This document shows positions 1-7,493 of a stretch of 57,476 bases of DNA, in pieces; within the stretch, counting starts at the first letter, position 1; each line of letters opens with the position of its first letter. The notes under the pieces were generated by a model. It worked only from the letters and a program-made list of their open reading frames with translations. It made no database searches and was not told the origin of the DNA. The DNA is from Bacteroidia bacterium (lineage in GTDB: Bacteria; Bacteroidota; Bacteroidia; AKYH767-A; OLB10), in NCBI GenBank assembly GCA_016788065.1, contig JAEUTI010000030.1:1-57476 (forward strand), read 5' to 3'. The translations under genes were made by a program, and so were the position numbers.

Positions 1-1
1 T

Positions 2-709
2 TTATTATCACCTGAAATGACCGCACAGGCTAACCGCTGGGGCGGGACGTATACGGAGTGGTACAATAATGCTATGCAACTGAGAACTTTTGTATCCAAC
101 CGTTGCAACTATCTTTCATCAGGATTTATTTCCTGCTACAGCCTCACAGGCCCACACACGCTTACTATCAACACTGATCCAGCAGGAGCAGGAACGGTTC
201 AACTGAATAGTTTAACCCTTACTCAATTCCCATGGACAGGAACTTATTTTGGTGGAATCGGAACCAACCTGACAGCAACTGCTAATTCAAATTACAGTTT
301 CGTTGACTGGTCTTCCAACTTCTCGGCATTCACGCCAAACAATACTTCACTTGCAGTTGAGACTACGCTGAACAGCAGCGATTCTATTGTTGCTCATTTC
401 ATTTCAACAACCGCGCTTCCTGAAGTTCCGGGTACCGATCCTTCCGTTCATGTTTTCCCTGCAGTATTTTCAAACTCGGCTACCATTAAATACAATCTTC
501 CTGAAAAAGCTGCTGTAAGCATGCGTCTTTACACCTTGATGGGAACAGAGGTTGCCAAAATCGGTACCGATGGAAATATCCTGGTTCCCGGTCACTATGA
601 TGTGGAGCTGAATCTTTCAGGTTCATCACTTGCTTCCGGTATTTACATCCTCAATTTTAAAGCCGGTGATTATGAAAAAAGTATCAAGCTTATTTATAAT
701 CCACACTAA
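2..709 (+). CDS. C-terminal part of a CotH-like secreted protein with T9SS sorting domain (5' truncated)
   Basis: The reading frame is open to the left edge, so the true start lies outside the window; the first internal ATG is at 17. The first ~40 residues (W-x3-Y-x-E-W, then LRTFVSNRC) resemble the end of the CotH kinase-like domain found in many secreted Bacteroidota proteins. A short beta-rich segment (around residues 47-130, with TINTDPAGAG and FVDWS) looks like an InlB B-repeat-like module. The last ~85 residues form a type A T9SS sorting domain (TIKYNLPEKAAVSMRLY, then LASGIYILNF). CotH proteins are atypical protein kinases. The protein is inferred to be exported and cell-surface attached or released. 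It lies directly upstream of the VTC/DUF4956 operon, and CotH and VTC proteins are known to co-occur. The sorting domain is sure; the CotH assignment rests on a short tail. Confidence 0.65.
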   Translation, partial: LLSPEMTAQANRWGGTYTEWYNNAMQLRTFVSNRCNYLSSGFISCYSLTGPHTLTINTDPAGAGTVQLNSLTLTQFPWTGTYFGGIGTNLTATANSNYSFVDWSSNFSAFTPNNTSLAVETTLNSSDSIVAHFISTTALPEVPGTDPSVHVFPAVFSNSATIKYNLPEKAAVSMRLYTLMGTEVAKIGTDGNILVPGHYDVELNLSGSSLASGIYILNFKAGDYEKSIKLIYNPH

Positions 710-732
710 TCTTATCATAAATTAAACCTTTA

Positions 733-767
733 CATCACATCAGTGTCTCAGCGACACCGATGTGATG
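733..767 (+). terminator. Hairpin after the CotH-like gene, possible terminator
   Basis: CATCACATC (733-741) pairs with GATGTGATG (759-767), and the inner GTGTC/GACAC pairs extend the stem past one mismatch. Only three T follow, so termination may be weak. It separates the T9SS protein from the downstream operon. Confidence 0.45.
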
Positions 768-788
768 TTTGCATAAAAGTCTATAGCA

Positions 789-1184
789 ATGAAAATAAAA
801 ATTGGTCTGTTGACAGTAGCCTCATTTATGGTTTTGTCTACTTCATGCAAAAAGGAAGAAGGTGAGGGTGGAAGTGCCTCCATTACCGGATATGTGCATG
901 TAACCGACTACAATGCATCATTTGTAATTGTTCAGGGTGAATATCCCGGAATGGACAAAGATGTTTATATTAAATATGGGGATGATATAGGTGAAGGCGA
1001 TCGCACCAGAACAGGGCCTGATGGAAGATTTGAATTTAAATATCTCCGCGAAGGAACTTACACGCTCTATGTTTATTCCGACGATACTACTTTATCGGGA
1101 ACTTCTGTGGTGAGTAAAATAGTAGAGATCACAGACAAAAAACAAAAGCTGGATGCAGGTACTTTTGAAATCAAAAAAGACTGA
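789..1184 (+). CDS. Small lipoprotein with a carboxypeptidase-regulatory-like fold
   Basis: This 131-residue protein begins with a lipoprotein signal peptide ending in the lipobox LSTSC (Cys20), followed by a charged, Gly-rich linker (KKEEGEGGS). Residues ~30-128 are beta-rich with TGPDGRFEFKYLREGTYTLYVY, the pattern of a carboxypeptidase regulatory-like / prealbumin-like domain that often mediates binding at the cell surface. It should be anchored in the outer or inner membrane after lipidation. The stop is one base before the ATG of the next gene, so the two are probably co-transcribed as the start of the VTC operon. The exact function is unknown. Confidence 0.75.
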   Translation: MKIKIGLLTVASFMVLSTSCKKEEGEGGSASITGYVHVTDYNASFVIVQGEYPGMDKDVYIKYGDDIGEGDRTRTGPDGRFEFKYLREGTYTLYVYSDDTTLSGTSVVSKIVEITDKKQKLDAGTFEIKKD

Positions 1185-1185
1185 T

Positions 1186-1776
1186 ATGATCCGCAGCCTT
1201 TCAGGGATTTTAAGTATTTCAACTGTAATGATGTTTTTATTTGTCAGTTCATCATTTTCACAAAGCCGTAAGGAAATTAAAAAATATGGTATTCGCTCAA
1301 CAGAAAGTGTAATTACTGAATATGTTGGTGGAAAGGAAGTGACCCATATCGACAGCTTTGAGAAATATGATAACGACGGAAATATCATAGAAGAAGTTGA
1401 ATACAATAAAGATGGTTCTTTTAAAAAGAAATATACCCGGAAGTACAATAAGTCAGGAGAAATTACTGAAGAAGTAAAGTATGATGACAAAGGTGCCATT
1501 GTATCAAAAGTGGTAATTGCATACAATGAATCGAATGACAAAGTCAACGAACAGATATACGATGGTACCGGTAAACTGGTTGAGTGGTTTAAGTATGGTT
1601 ACAACGATCTGGGCGAAAAAACTTTTGAGCTTTCACTCGATGATAAAGGCAAAACCATCCGAAAGTCTTTGTATGTTTATGATAAAAACGGTTTGCGTAA
1701 AGAAAGAAAGACCTATAACAGCAAGGATGAACTCATTGCAGTTAAGAAGTATAACTATAAAATAGGAAATCAGTAA
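1186..1776 (+). CDS. Secreted YwqK-like repeat protein
   Basis: The ATG at 1186 is preferred over an in-frame ATG at 1153 because it gives a clean signal peptide (MIRSLSGILSISTVMMFLF, ending near SFSQ) and avoids overlapping the lipoprotein gene. The mature part consists of short tandem beta repeats of the form Y-x(n)-G-x3-K/E-x4-Y (for example YNKDGSFKKKY, YDDKGAIVSKV, YDGTGKLVEWF, YDKNGLRKERK). This is the pattern of YwqK/MORN-like or RHS-like repeats, usually extracellular or periplasmic. The stop codon directly abuts the ATG of the VTC gene, indicating tight operon coupling. Its biochemical role is unknown; a structural or binding part in the envelope is an inference from context. Confidence 0.7.
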   Translation: MIRSLSGILSISTVMMFLFVSSSFSQSRKEIKKYGIRSTESVITEYVGGKEVTHIDSFEKYDNDGNIIEEVEYNKDGSFKKKYTRKYNKSGEITEEVKYDDKGAIVSKVVIAYNESNDKVNEQIYDGTGKLVEWFKYGYNDLGEKTFELSLDDKGKTIRKSLYVYDKNGLRKERKTYNSKDELIAVKKYNYKIGNQ

Positions 1777-2541
1777 ATGAGTACTATTTCTGATGCGTTG
1801 CAGGAATTTGAATCCGTTTCACTGAAGGAACTGGATCAGGTTGCTTTGCAGGACAGAATGGATACCAAGTATGTTTTTACCCGCACACAGTTACTCGACT
1901 TCTTAAAAACATTAAAATTACATTATAACATTCTGGAAATTGACGGGAACCGAATGTTTAATTACGAATCACTTTATTTCGACACTCATCAGTTTGCATT
2001 GTACAATATGCACTATTGTGGAAGGATGAACCGGTATAAAGTCCGATTACGCAAATATGTTGAATCCAATCTCAGCTTTTTCGAGATTAAATTTAAAAAC
2101 AATAAAGGCCGCACGGTTAAAAGCAGAGTTCGATACAATGAGGGATTACAAATTACCGGCGATGCTCTCCATCTGCTAAATGAAAAATCGCCGCTTGCAG
2201 AAAGTGGACTTGAACCTAAAATCTGGATTAACTATGTAAGGATTACACTTGCTAGTAAAGATTTTAAAGAAAGATTAACGCTTGACCTGAATCTGACATT
2301 TAAAAATAACCAGGAAGAAGTAACCCATGAAAATCTGGTGATTGCTGAAGTGAAGCAAAGTCGGGCAGGACAATCGGCTTTCAACCGTTTAATGAAAGAA
2401 CACCATATCCGAAGAGGATCAATAAGCAAATATTGTTTTGGCATTGCCAGTATTTTCCGTGATCTACGGGCTAACAATTTCAAAGAACAAATTAAAAAAA
2501 TAACTCAAACTACCTATGCTACTGCTGCAGGATATAAATAG
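1777..2541 (+). CDS. VTC-domain protein (polyphosphate polymerase-like, CYTH fold)
   Basis: The 254-residue cytoplasmic protein matches the VTC domain, a triphosphate-tunnel (CYTH) fold that in yeast Vtc4 makes polyphosphate from ATP. Visible family motifs are DRMDTKYVF (26-34), the tunnel-facing basic run YKVRLRKY (about 87-94), FEIKFKNNKGRTVKSR (101-116), and an acidic metal-ligand region near IAEVKQSR. It starts immediately after the preceding stop and its end overlaps the DUF4956 gene by 26 bp. VTC-DUF4956 pairs are a known neighbourhood in bacteria, often with CotH proteins, and one lies just upstream here. I am confident of the family; whether this one makes polyphosphate is not shown by the sequence. 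Confidence 0.85.
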   Translation: MSTISDALQEFESVSLKELDQVALQDRMDTKYVFTRTQLLDFLKTLKLHYNILEIDGNRMFNYESLYFDTHQFALYNMHYCGRMNRYKVRLRKYVESNLSFFEIKFKNNKGRTVKSRVRYNEGLQITGDALHLLNEKSPLAESGLEPKIWINYVRITLASKDFKERLTLDLNLTFKNNQEEVTHENLVIAEVKQSRAGQSAFNRLMKEHHIRRGSISKYCFGIASIFRDLRANNFKEQIKKITQTTYATAAGYK

Positions 2542-3139
2542 TGAAAGTATTGACAGTGTTTTCACCCTGTTCGATAAACTATCACCTAAATTTTTTATCA
2601 GATTATCTGTTAACTTCATTTCGGTATTTATTCTCATCCGTTTCATCTATTTCCCCATTTACCGGAGTCGCGAAAATGTATTTACATTTTTCATCTTTAA
2701 TCTGATTATTTTCCTGATTACTTTCCTGCTTAACAAAGTAGAGATGAGTATGGGTGCTGCCTTCGGTTTATTTGCAGTGTTTTCGATGCTAAGGTACCGT
2801 ACAGAAGACATTTCCATCAAAGACATGACCTATTTGTTTTTGGTGATTGCAATGGGACTCATTAACGCTGTCAGCAAGGGAAGCTGGGATGAATTATCGC
2901 TTTTGATGTTTATTATAATATTGGCAACGTATCTGTTGGAAAGCAATGTTCTGATGAAGAAAGAAGTTTCTAAAATCATCATGTATGAAAACATTGAACT
3001 GATAAAACCTGAGAATAAGGAACTCCTGATTAAAGATCTGGAATCCAGAATGGGTGTTAAAATTAATCAGGTTGTTTTGGGTAAGATTGATTTCCTGCGA
3101 GATGCCGCACAAATACATGTTTTCTATTATGAGAAGTAA
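2516..3139 (+). CDS. DUF4956 membrane protein, partner of the VTC protein
   Basis: The 207-residue protein has about four transmembrane helices in its first ~145 residues (FFIRLSVNFISVFILIRFIY; FTFFIFNLIIFLITFLL; a helix with MGAAFGLFAVFSMLRYRTE; then two near LVIAMGLINAV and LLMFIIILATYLL). A cytoplasmic alpha/beta tail follows (IIMYENIELIKPENKELLIKDL...). The motif GLFAVFSMLRYRTEDISIKDMTYLF is the conserved core of DUF4956. Its start overlaps the VTC gene by 26 bp and its stop overlaps the next gene by 11 bp, implying translational coupling. By analogy with the yeast VTC complex, where membrane subunits carry the polymer across a membrane, it may form the membrane part of a VTC system; that is inference. 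Confidence 0.85.
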   Translation: MLLLQDINSESIDSVFTLFDKLSPKFFIRLSVNFISVFILIRFIYFPIYRSRENVFTFFIFNLIIFLITFLLNKVEMSMGAAFGLFAVFSMLRYRTEDISIKDMTYLFLVIAMGLINAVSKGSWDELSLLMFIIILATYLLESNVLMKKEVSKIIMYENIELIKPENKELLIKDLESRMGVKINQVVLGKIDFLRDAAQIHVFYYEK

Positions 3140-3797
3140 TCTCCTGAGCATTTGTTTTTTATTGCTCTGTTCAACTTTTGCTGTTGCTCAGGTCAATGAT
3201 GCAGGGTTATGGACCAGTATCAATCTCGAAAAGAAGATTACAAAGAAAATTGCAGTTGATCTGAGTCAGGAATTTCGTTTCAATGAAAATATTTCAGAGC
3301 TGGGATCTTTCTTCACAGAAATATCAGCACAATATAAACTTCACAAAAACCTGAGCATTGGTGCCGGCTACCGGTTCATCAACAAACGTGAACTGGATGA
3401 CTCTTATGAAAAACGTCACCGGATGTTATTTGACTTAAATGCAAAGGAAAAATTCAGCAAAATTGCGGTGTCGGCCAGAATTCGTTTTCAGTCGCAATAC
3501 AGTGGAGTAAATACCAGTGAAAATGGAAAAGTTCCTGATAATTATCTGCGAACCAAGTTGTCATGGAAATATGATTTCGAAAAGAGATACATGCCGTATG
3601 TCAGTGGAGAAACTTTTTTTCATCTAAATAATCCTGATGGAATTTTATTCGATAATTACCGCATTTCATTTGGAATCGAATATGAATTCACCAAAAGAAG
3701 TGATATTCAGCTGGGCTATTTAATTGATCGGGAAGTCCAGGTCAGTAACCCATGGACCAGCTATATTACCACGATTGCTTACAATTATCGTTTTTAA
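3129..3797 (+). CDS. DUF2490 outer-membrane beta-barrel protein
   Basis: The ATG at 3129 (MRSNLLSICFLLLCSTFAVAQ) gives a standard signal peptide with cleavage after AVAQ. An upstream in-frame ATG at 3054 would prepend residues with no signal character. The 222-residue product consists of alternating amphipathic strands (LWTSINLEKKITKKIAVDL, SIGAGYRFINKRE, IRFQSQYSG) and ends in a terminal aromatic (NYRF), as outer-membrane barrels do. The pattern fits DUF2490. It closes the VTC operon by an 11-bp overlap with DUF4956, so an envelope-spanning role for the operon product is plausible. It is followed by a convergent gene on the other strand. Confidence 0.75.
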   Translation: MRSNLLSICFLLLCSTFAVAQVNDAGLWTSINLEKKITKKIAVDLSQEFRFNENISELGSFFTEISAQYKLHKNLSIGAGYRFINKRELDDSYEKRHRMLFDLNAKEKFSKIAVSARIRFQSQYSGVNTSENGKVPDNYLRTKLSWKYDFEKRYMPYVSGETFFHLNNPDGILFDNYRISFGIEYEFTKRSDIQLGYLIDREVQVSNPWTSYITTIAYNYRF

Positions 3798-4478
3798 TTA
3801 TTCTGATTTCAACGCTTCAATCGAATTTCCAATTCGAATGTTTTTATATCCGGGATAAGTTCCAATTTGCATCAGTATTTTTCCGGCTACCGCATTTCCT
3901 GCTTTATCGCTGATAGTGATTCTGATCAGCTCATTTTCAAAAGATCTTTTCATTCGTATCATGGCAGAATTTTCACTTCCGGAAGGGTCTGCATGGCGCT
4001 CACTGTTGGAGGAAGTTTCGCCAACCGGAATCCAGCTATAGACGGGCTGTCCGGTATAATTTGTGGTGCTGTCGGCGAACATAGCCACTTCAATCTTAAC
4101 AACAGGTAAAAATCGTGAAGTAGCGGCTTGTGATCCTTCAAATTCAGGTGTTACCACATCGCCGGGGAAGGGATAATAATAGGGTGGGGAAGGAGCGAAA
4201 AATCGGATGCCCAACTCTTCGACTGCACCGGGCAGTTTCATATAATATTGTTTGGTATAAACGGGTTTTGAAGCTTCAGGTATGGCATCAAAAACAGACA
4301 TCACTTTTGGGTAGGGAATGGCATCCTTAATCAAGGCTGAAGAATTGGAACCGGCCCTGGTAGTGAAGGGTAACAGGCGCTGAGCTTCTGCCAGCTGCGC
4401 AAACATAAGAAGTCCCAAAAAAACAAGGAAAAAGCGTATAAATGATTGTTTATTTATAATTAACTCAGGGGTTTTCAT
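3798..4478 (-). CDS. Secreted protein of unknown function
   Basis: The 226-residue product has an N-terminal signal peptide (FFLVFLGLLMFAQLAEAQ, cleavage near residue 33). The mature part includes PSPPYYYPFPGDVVTPEFEG, then a beta-rich region (VVKIEVAMFADSTTNYTGQPVYSWIPVG) and a strand-rich C-terminus (ELIRITISDKAGNAVAGKILMQIG). I recognise no family. It is convergent with the DUF2490 gene (adjacent stops) and its start overlaps the small membrane protein gene upstream by 14 bp, so those two are likely one transcript. Confidence 0.6.
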   Translation of the reverse strand: MKTPELIINKQSFIRFFLVFLGLLMFAQLAEAQRLLPFTTRAGSNSSALIKDAIPYPKVMSVFDAIPEASKPVYTKQYYMKLPGAVEELGIRFFAPSPPYYYPFPGDVVTPEFEGSQAATSRFLPVVKIEVAMFADSTTNYTGQPVYSWIPVGETSSNSERHADPSGSENSAMIRMKRSFENELIRITISDKAGNAVAGKILMQIGTYPGYKNIRIGNSIEALKSE

Positions 4479-4659
4479 TCAGTTCAGGTTGGTGGTTTAA
4501 AGGTAAGAAAAAGAGTATAAACATGGAGACAAAAGGCAGCACACAGCCAATCAAAAACCAGACCCAAAACCGCCGCCCCCGACTTTTAGCAAAGAATCCG
4601 GAAATTAAGGGTGGTGTTAGTACAATGGTAGAAATAAGTAAAAGTATTATTTCGGGCAT
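4465..4659 (-). CDS. Small membrane protein, unknown
   Basis: This 64-residue protein has two hydrophobic helices (IILLLISTIVLTPPLISGFF and FWVWFLIGCVLPFVSMFILFFL) separated by a basic stretch (AKSRGRRF), the usual topology of tiny two-helix inner-membrane proteins. The 3' end overlaps the following secreted-protein gene by 14 bp, which supports translation. The function is unknown; a chance frame cannot be fully excluded but the hydrophobic pattern argues against it. Confidence 0.5.
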   Translation of the reverse strand: MPEIILLLISTIVLTPPLISGFFAKSRGRRFWVWFLIGCVLPFVSMFILFFLPLNHQPELNENP

Positions 4660-5011
4660 GGTAGTAATTAACTTATTGGAGGCTGCAAAGGTAAGGATTC
4701 GGTGAGAAATGTTGGAATTGATTGAATGCCAATTGTTCCGAAGTACAGGATGTGCTAATTTGCTGATGCTTGCCCTGAGCGAAGTCGAACGGGTGCTGGT
4801 GTGCTGATGCTTGCAAAGAGCGCAGTCGCTGTCGATTGGAACTGATGTCCGGGATGTCAGGTGATACTGGCCAGTGCACCGAAAAAGTTCGAGCCAATGA
4901 AAACCGTTTGCCGCCCCCCAAAATAAATCACTACAAAGCTCGCAGATCTGCAGGATCTGATCATTGAGGGTAAAATGAATTGGTGGTGGGTAGGGAAATA
5001 ATCAATAATCC
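4660..5011. repeat. Intergenic region with REP-like GAGCG-AGTCG repeats
   Basis: This 352-bp gap holds no credible gene. From 4762 a unit beginning GCTGATGCTTGC, followed by GAGCGAAGTCG, is repeated from 4803 as GCTGATGCTTGC and GAGCGCAGTCG. The CCTGAGCGAAGTCGAA core is a well-known dispersed REP-like sequence and recurs near 56840. An 82-codon open frame on the minus strand reads straight through the repeat and was discounted. Confidence 0.5.
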
Positions 5012-5668
5012 TTAACCTGCATTCGATTGCATTGAGTTCACATATTTTTGATGAAGAGCTTCCATTTCAATATACTTAACTATTAGATCAATTAAATTTT
5101 TTAAATCACTAAGATCTAAATCAGTCCAAATTTTAATATAATGAGTTTCATCATTGCCTATCCACGCTGCCCTAGTTGATACTTCTACAATCTTGGGGTT
5201 GTCAATGTACTTTTTTATAACTTGACTAAGTGGCATTTTCTTAATCGCATCATGATTTTCTACGTTTTTAGAAATAGCATAATCTTTGATTAAAAATTCT
5301 AAAGATTTTCTATATCCAGCTCCACAAATGTTTAATAGGCCAGCTTGCTCAGCTTGAAATGCTTCATTGTAAATAATGCAAAATTCTGAAGAAGTTAAAT
5401 TAATTGCATCTTCAAAAGTTTTACTACTTAAATTTCCTGCACTTGTATATCCACCAAAATTATAGATTGAACCCATGCTAACATAATATGCAATGAAAGA
5501 TTTTCGACAATCATCTGCAGTACAAACAGTGAAAACTTCAAGTATTCTGTTATTATATGCAAACATACTTACTGGTACTATAGTGGTTTTACAATAGGGA
5601 CATACATTAGGATATCCTCTAATAGTGTAAATTATTTTACCTGGGCCATTTACATTAACATGATTCAT
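5012..5668 (-). CDS. DUF4145 domain-containing protein with N-terminal zinc ribbon
   Basis: The N-terminal ~60 residues carry two cysteine pairs (CPYC at 23-26; C49 and C54) fitting a small zinc ribbon. Residues ~95-210 are helical with FQAEQAGLLNICGAGYRKSLEFLIKDY, a pattern typical of DUF4145 (AGxxxRxxLE variants), and a later DETHYIKIW block. DUF4145 is found in stand-alone proteins and beside restriction or defence genes; its activity is not established. The gene is A+T-richer than its core neighbours and sits in a patchy accessory stretch with the 272-residue gene upstream. Confidence 0.7.
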   Translation of the reverse strand: MNHVNVNGPGKIIYTIRGYPNVCPYCKTTIVPVSMFAYNNRILEVFTVCTADDCRKSFIAYYVSMGSIYNFGGYTSAGNLSSKTFEDAINLTSSEFCIIYNEAFQAEQAGLLNICGAGYRKSLEFLIKDYAISKNVENHDAIKKMPLSQVIKKYIDNPKIVEVSTRAAWIGNDETHYIKIWTDLDLSDLKNLIDLIVKYIEMEALHQKYVNSMQSNAG

Positions 5669-5786
5669 AATAACTTATATTTAAACTTATTGCCAATAAT
5701 TTCCCCGAAAGATATACATTTTTGATGTGTGTCGAACAAGATACCAAAGCAAACCCCTCTCTATGATAGGTAGAATTCCTATCCTG

Positions 5787-6605
5787 TTATTTTTTACTTC
5801 CAAAAGAATTCAACTTTTTTTGCAAATAAGTATCTTCAAAATACTTAAGTTTATTATCTGTTAATGTCCTAAACATAGTCTCCATTTTGACTACAAAATC
5901 TGGATCGTTGGCAATTTTATCTATTAATTCATTCCAATTACACAGCTCTGTGGCTTTTTCACCTGTTTGAAATAAATCAATGAAAGCGAGATTTAGTAGA
6001 ATAAAAGAGTCAATTTTTGGTTCCGACTTTAGAATGTAATTGCATAATACATCTTTGTAATCACCTAGTGTATTTTTCGAAATGTATTGAATGCTTCGAT
6101 GTTTGATTGGATCGGTAGAGCCAACAAGATTGTTAGCAACATATTGATCTGCAACAAAATTCTTTCTACTAAATAAAAGCATCAAATACATTTCCTTAAC
6201 TGTACTTTCGTAGTCGCCATTTAATTGAGCAACAATGTGCTTGAAATCTTCAATTGTTAGATCATCTCCGTTTTCAGTGTAAAAATTATTGAAAACGCTA
6301 TAATCCTTTTTCATTACAATTTTATCCATCCTAGATCTAAGATCAGTTGTAGAAGCAGCTGGAGATATCATAATCACTGGATTAACTGTATTGTTGTTAA
6401 TGTTGCTATTTTTATTTTCCGAATCTTGTTTTATTGAGTTTACATTTTTGGTACTCTGACTTGTAACAATATTGATTGATGTGTTGGCTTTATCATCAGC
6501 ATTGTTCAAAGATCCAATATATATGCCAGCTATTGCACATAAGAATGTTAATACTTCAAAAAACAATTGAGCAATTTCACCAGTAGTCATTTTTTCCTTT
6601 TTCAT
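5787..6605 (-). CDS. Single-pass membrane protein with helical cytoplasmic domain, unknown
   Basis: The 272-residue protein has one hydrophobic helix near the N-terminus (IAQLFFEVLTFLCAIAGIYIGSL, residues ~10-32). A low-complexity Asn/Ser/Thr-rich linker follows (to ~residue 80, including NSNINNNTVNP), then an all-helical region (residues 90-265) without recognisable catalytic motifs. It is A+T-rich and lies on the same strand as the DUF4145 gene, 118 bp upstream of it. I do not recognise the family; the architecture would suit a membrane-tethered sensor or effector but nothing in the sequence proves that. Confidence 0.6.
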   Translation of the reverse strand: MKKEKMTTGEIAQLFFEVLTFLCAIAGIYIGSLNNADDKANTSINIVTSQSTKNVNSIKQDSENKNSNINNNTVNPVIMISPAASTTDLRSRMDKIVMKKDYSVFNNFYTENGDDLTIEDFKHIVAQLNGDYESTVKEMYLMLLFSRKNFVADQYVANNLVGSTDPIKHRSIQYISKNTLGDYKDVLCNYILKSEPKIDSFILLNLAFIDLFQTGEKATELCNWNELIDKIANDPDFVVKMETMFRTLTDNKLKYFEDTYLQKKLNSFGSKK

Positions 6606-6886
6606 TTAAACTGCTTCCCAAGAATTTCCCGCCTAAGATAAACAATTTTAAAGTTTGTAGCAACCATTTTTATGCATAATTGGAGAACAAACAATTGCTG
6701 ATTTAAAATGTCTGATTACTTAACTTATAATTTGTCTGTCCCCGAGCAAAAAATAATCAGTCGGAGAGAGGATTACCCAAAGAATTTTCAAAAAGTGAAG
6801 GGCGGGATTATTTCTGGATCAGATTAGGCTTTATCCGTCAGCTTAATTGAGATTGCCAGATGGCTGTCAGGACATATGGATATGAA
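6606..6886. other. Gene-free stretch between accessory gene and pseudogene
   Basis: About 280 bp with no credible gene or RNA. A short plus-strand run around 6760-6850 translates without stops but matches nothing I know; it may be a gene remnant. Confidence 0.3.
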
Positions 6887-7107
6887 CTACTGCAAATTCT
6901 TAACCATCGTATAAAACATTTTAGACAACTCCTCACCGAGTCATGTAAGTTCCGTAAAAGTGGTTGCTTCTAATTTTCCTTCTGCATGCCTTATTTCCAG
7001 GATTGCTATGCACTCAAATGAAGAGCCACGGGAGGTGAAATAATTTCTTCTATCGGGTTTTGAGAATTTTGCGGAGCCTTCGGCGATGCTGAGAGGGCAC
7101 GATTAAT
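6887..7107 (-). pseudogene. Decayed copy of a four-helix-bundle (S23/Avd-like) protein
   Basis: Read on the minus strand from about 7079 down to the TAG at 6887-6889, the sequence gives IAEGSAKFSKPDRRNYF, then SSFECIAILEIRHAEGKLEA, then an in-frame TGA, then LGEELSKMFYTMVKNLQ. This aligns with residues ~60-114 of the intact gene at 7149-7493 (IAEGSGKFSNADRKKFF, FECVAILDILHDENKI, MIQNLK). Upstream, INRALS (from 7107) matches LNRASLS of the intact gene, but a short deletion and frame change follow and most of the N-terminal half is missing. The copy lies head-to-tail directly downstream of the intact gene, so an old tandem duplication followed by decay is the simplest reading. Confidence 0.75.
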
Positions 7108-7148
7108 GATACCATTTGAAGATAGATGGATATAGCTTAGCTTCATAG

Positions 7149-7493
7149 CTATTTCAGGTTCTGTATCATGGTGAACAAAATTCGCGAAATTTGGTCACTG
7201 ATTACTAATTGATTTTTAAAGAGAGAGGTATCGATTTTATTTTCATCATGAAGTATATCGAGAATGGCTACACATTCAAAAATTGATGCTCTGGCAATAA
7301 TAAAGAACTTTTTTCTGTCGGCATTCGAAAATTTTCCTGAGCCTTCAGCGATATTCAATATAATGCTTAATGATGCTCTATTGAGTTGATCAACAACCAT
7401 TTTATCGTTAGGTATACTTTGGATAATTTTCTTACATTCCATATGGAACTGTTTTGATTTTTTGTAAACAGCAAGATCTTGAAAGGCGAACAT
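7149..7493 (-). CDS. Four-helix-bundle protein (23S rRNA intervening-sequence / Avd-like)
   Basis: The ATG at 7493 (MFAFQDLAVYKKSKQF) is chosen because the family starts with this F-x-DLxVYKxS motif and is 110-120 residues long; this gives 114. Upstream in-frame codons translate the simple repeat and are not coding. Motifs seen are VDQLNRASLSIILNIAEGSG and FFIIARASIFECVAILD. The family (TIGR02436-like) includes proteins encoded in 23S rRNA intervening sequences and the Avd protein of diversity-generating retroelements; stand-alone copies are common and unexplained. No reverse transcriptase or variable repeat is in the window, so it is an orphan here. Its start codon lies inside the repeat field upstream (CATTGGACAGAATG), and a decayed copy follows. 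Confidence 0.85.
   Translation of the reverse strand: MFAFQDLAVYKKSKQFHMECKKIIQSIPNDKMVVDQLNRASLSIILNIAEGSGKFSNADRKKFFIIARASIFECVAILDILHDENKIDTSLFKNQLVISDQISRILFTMIQNLK

Noticed and set aside
4673..4921. 82-codon minus-strand frame
   Set aside because: It reads the REP-like repeat (giving HPFDFAQG) and has no signal, domain or neighbour support.
7149..7493. Diversity-generating retroelement built around the Avd-like protein
   Set aside because: No reverse transcriptase, template repeat or variable repeat was found in the window.
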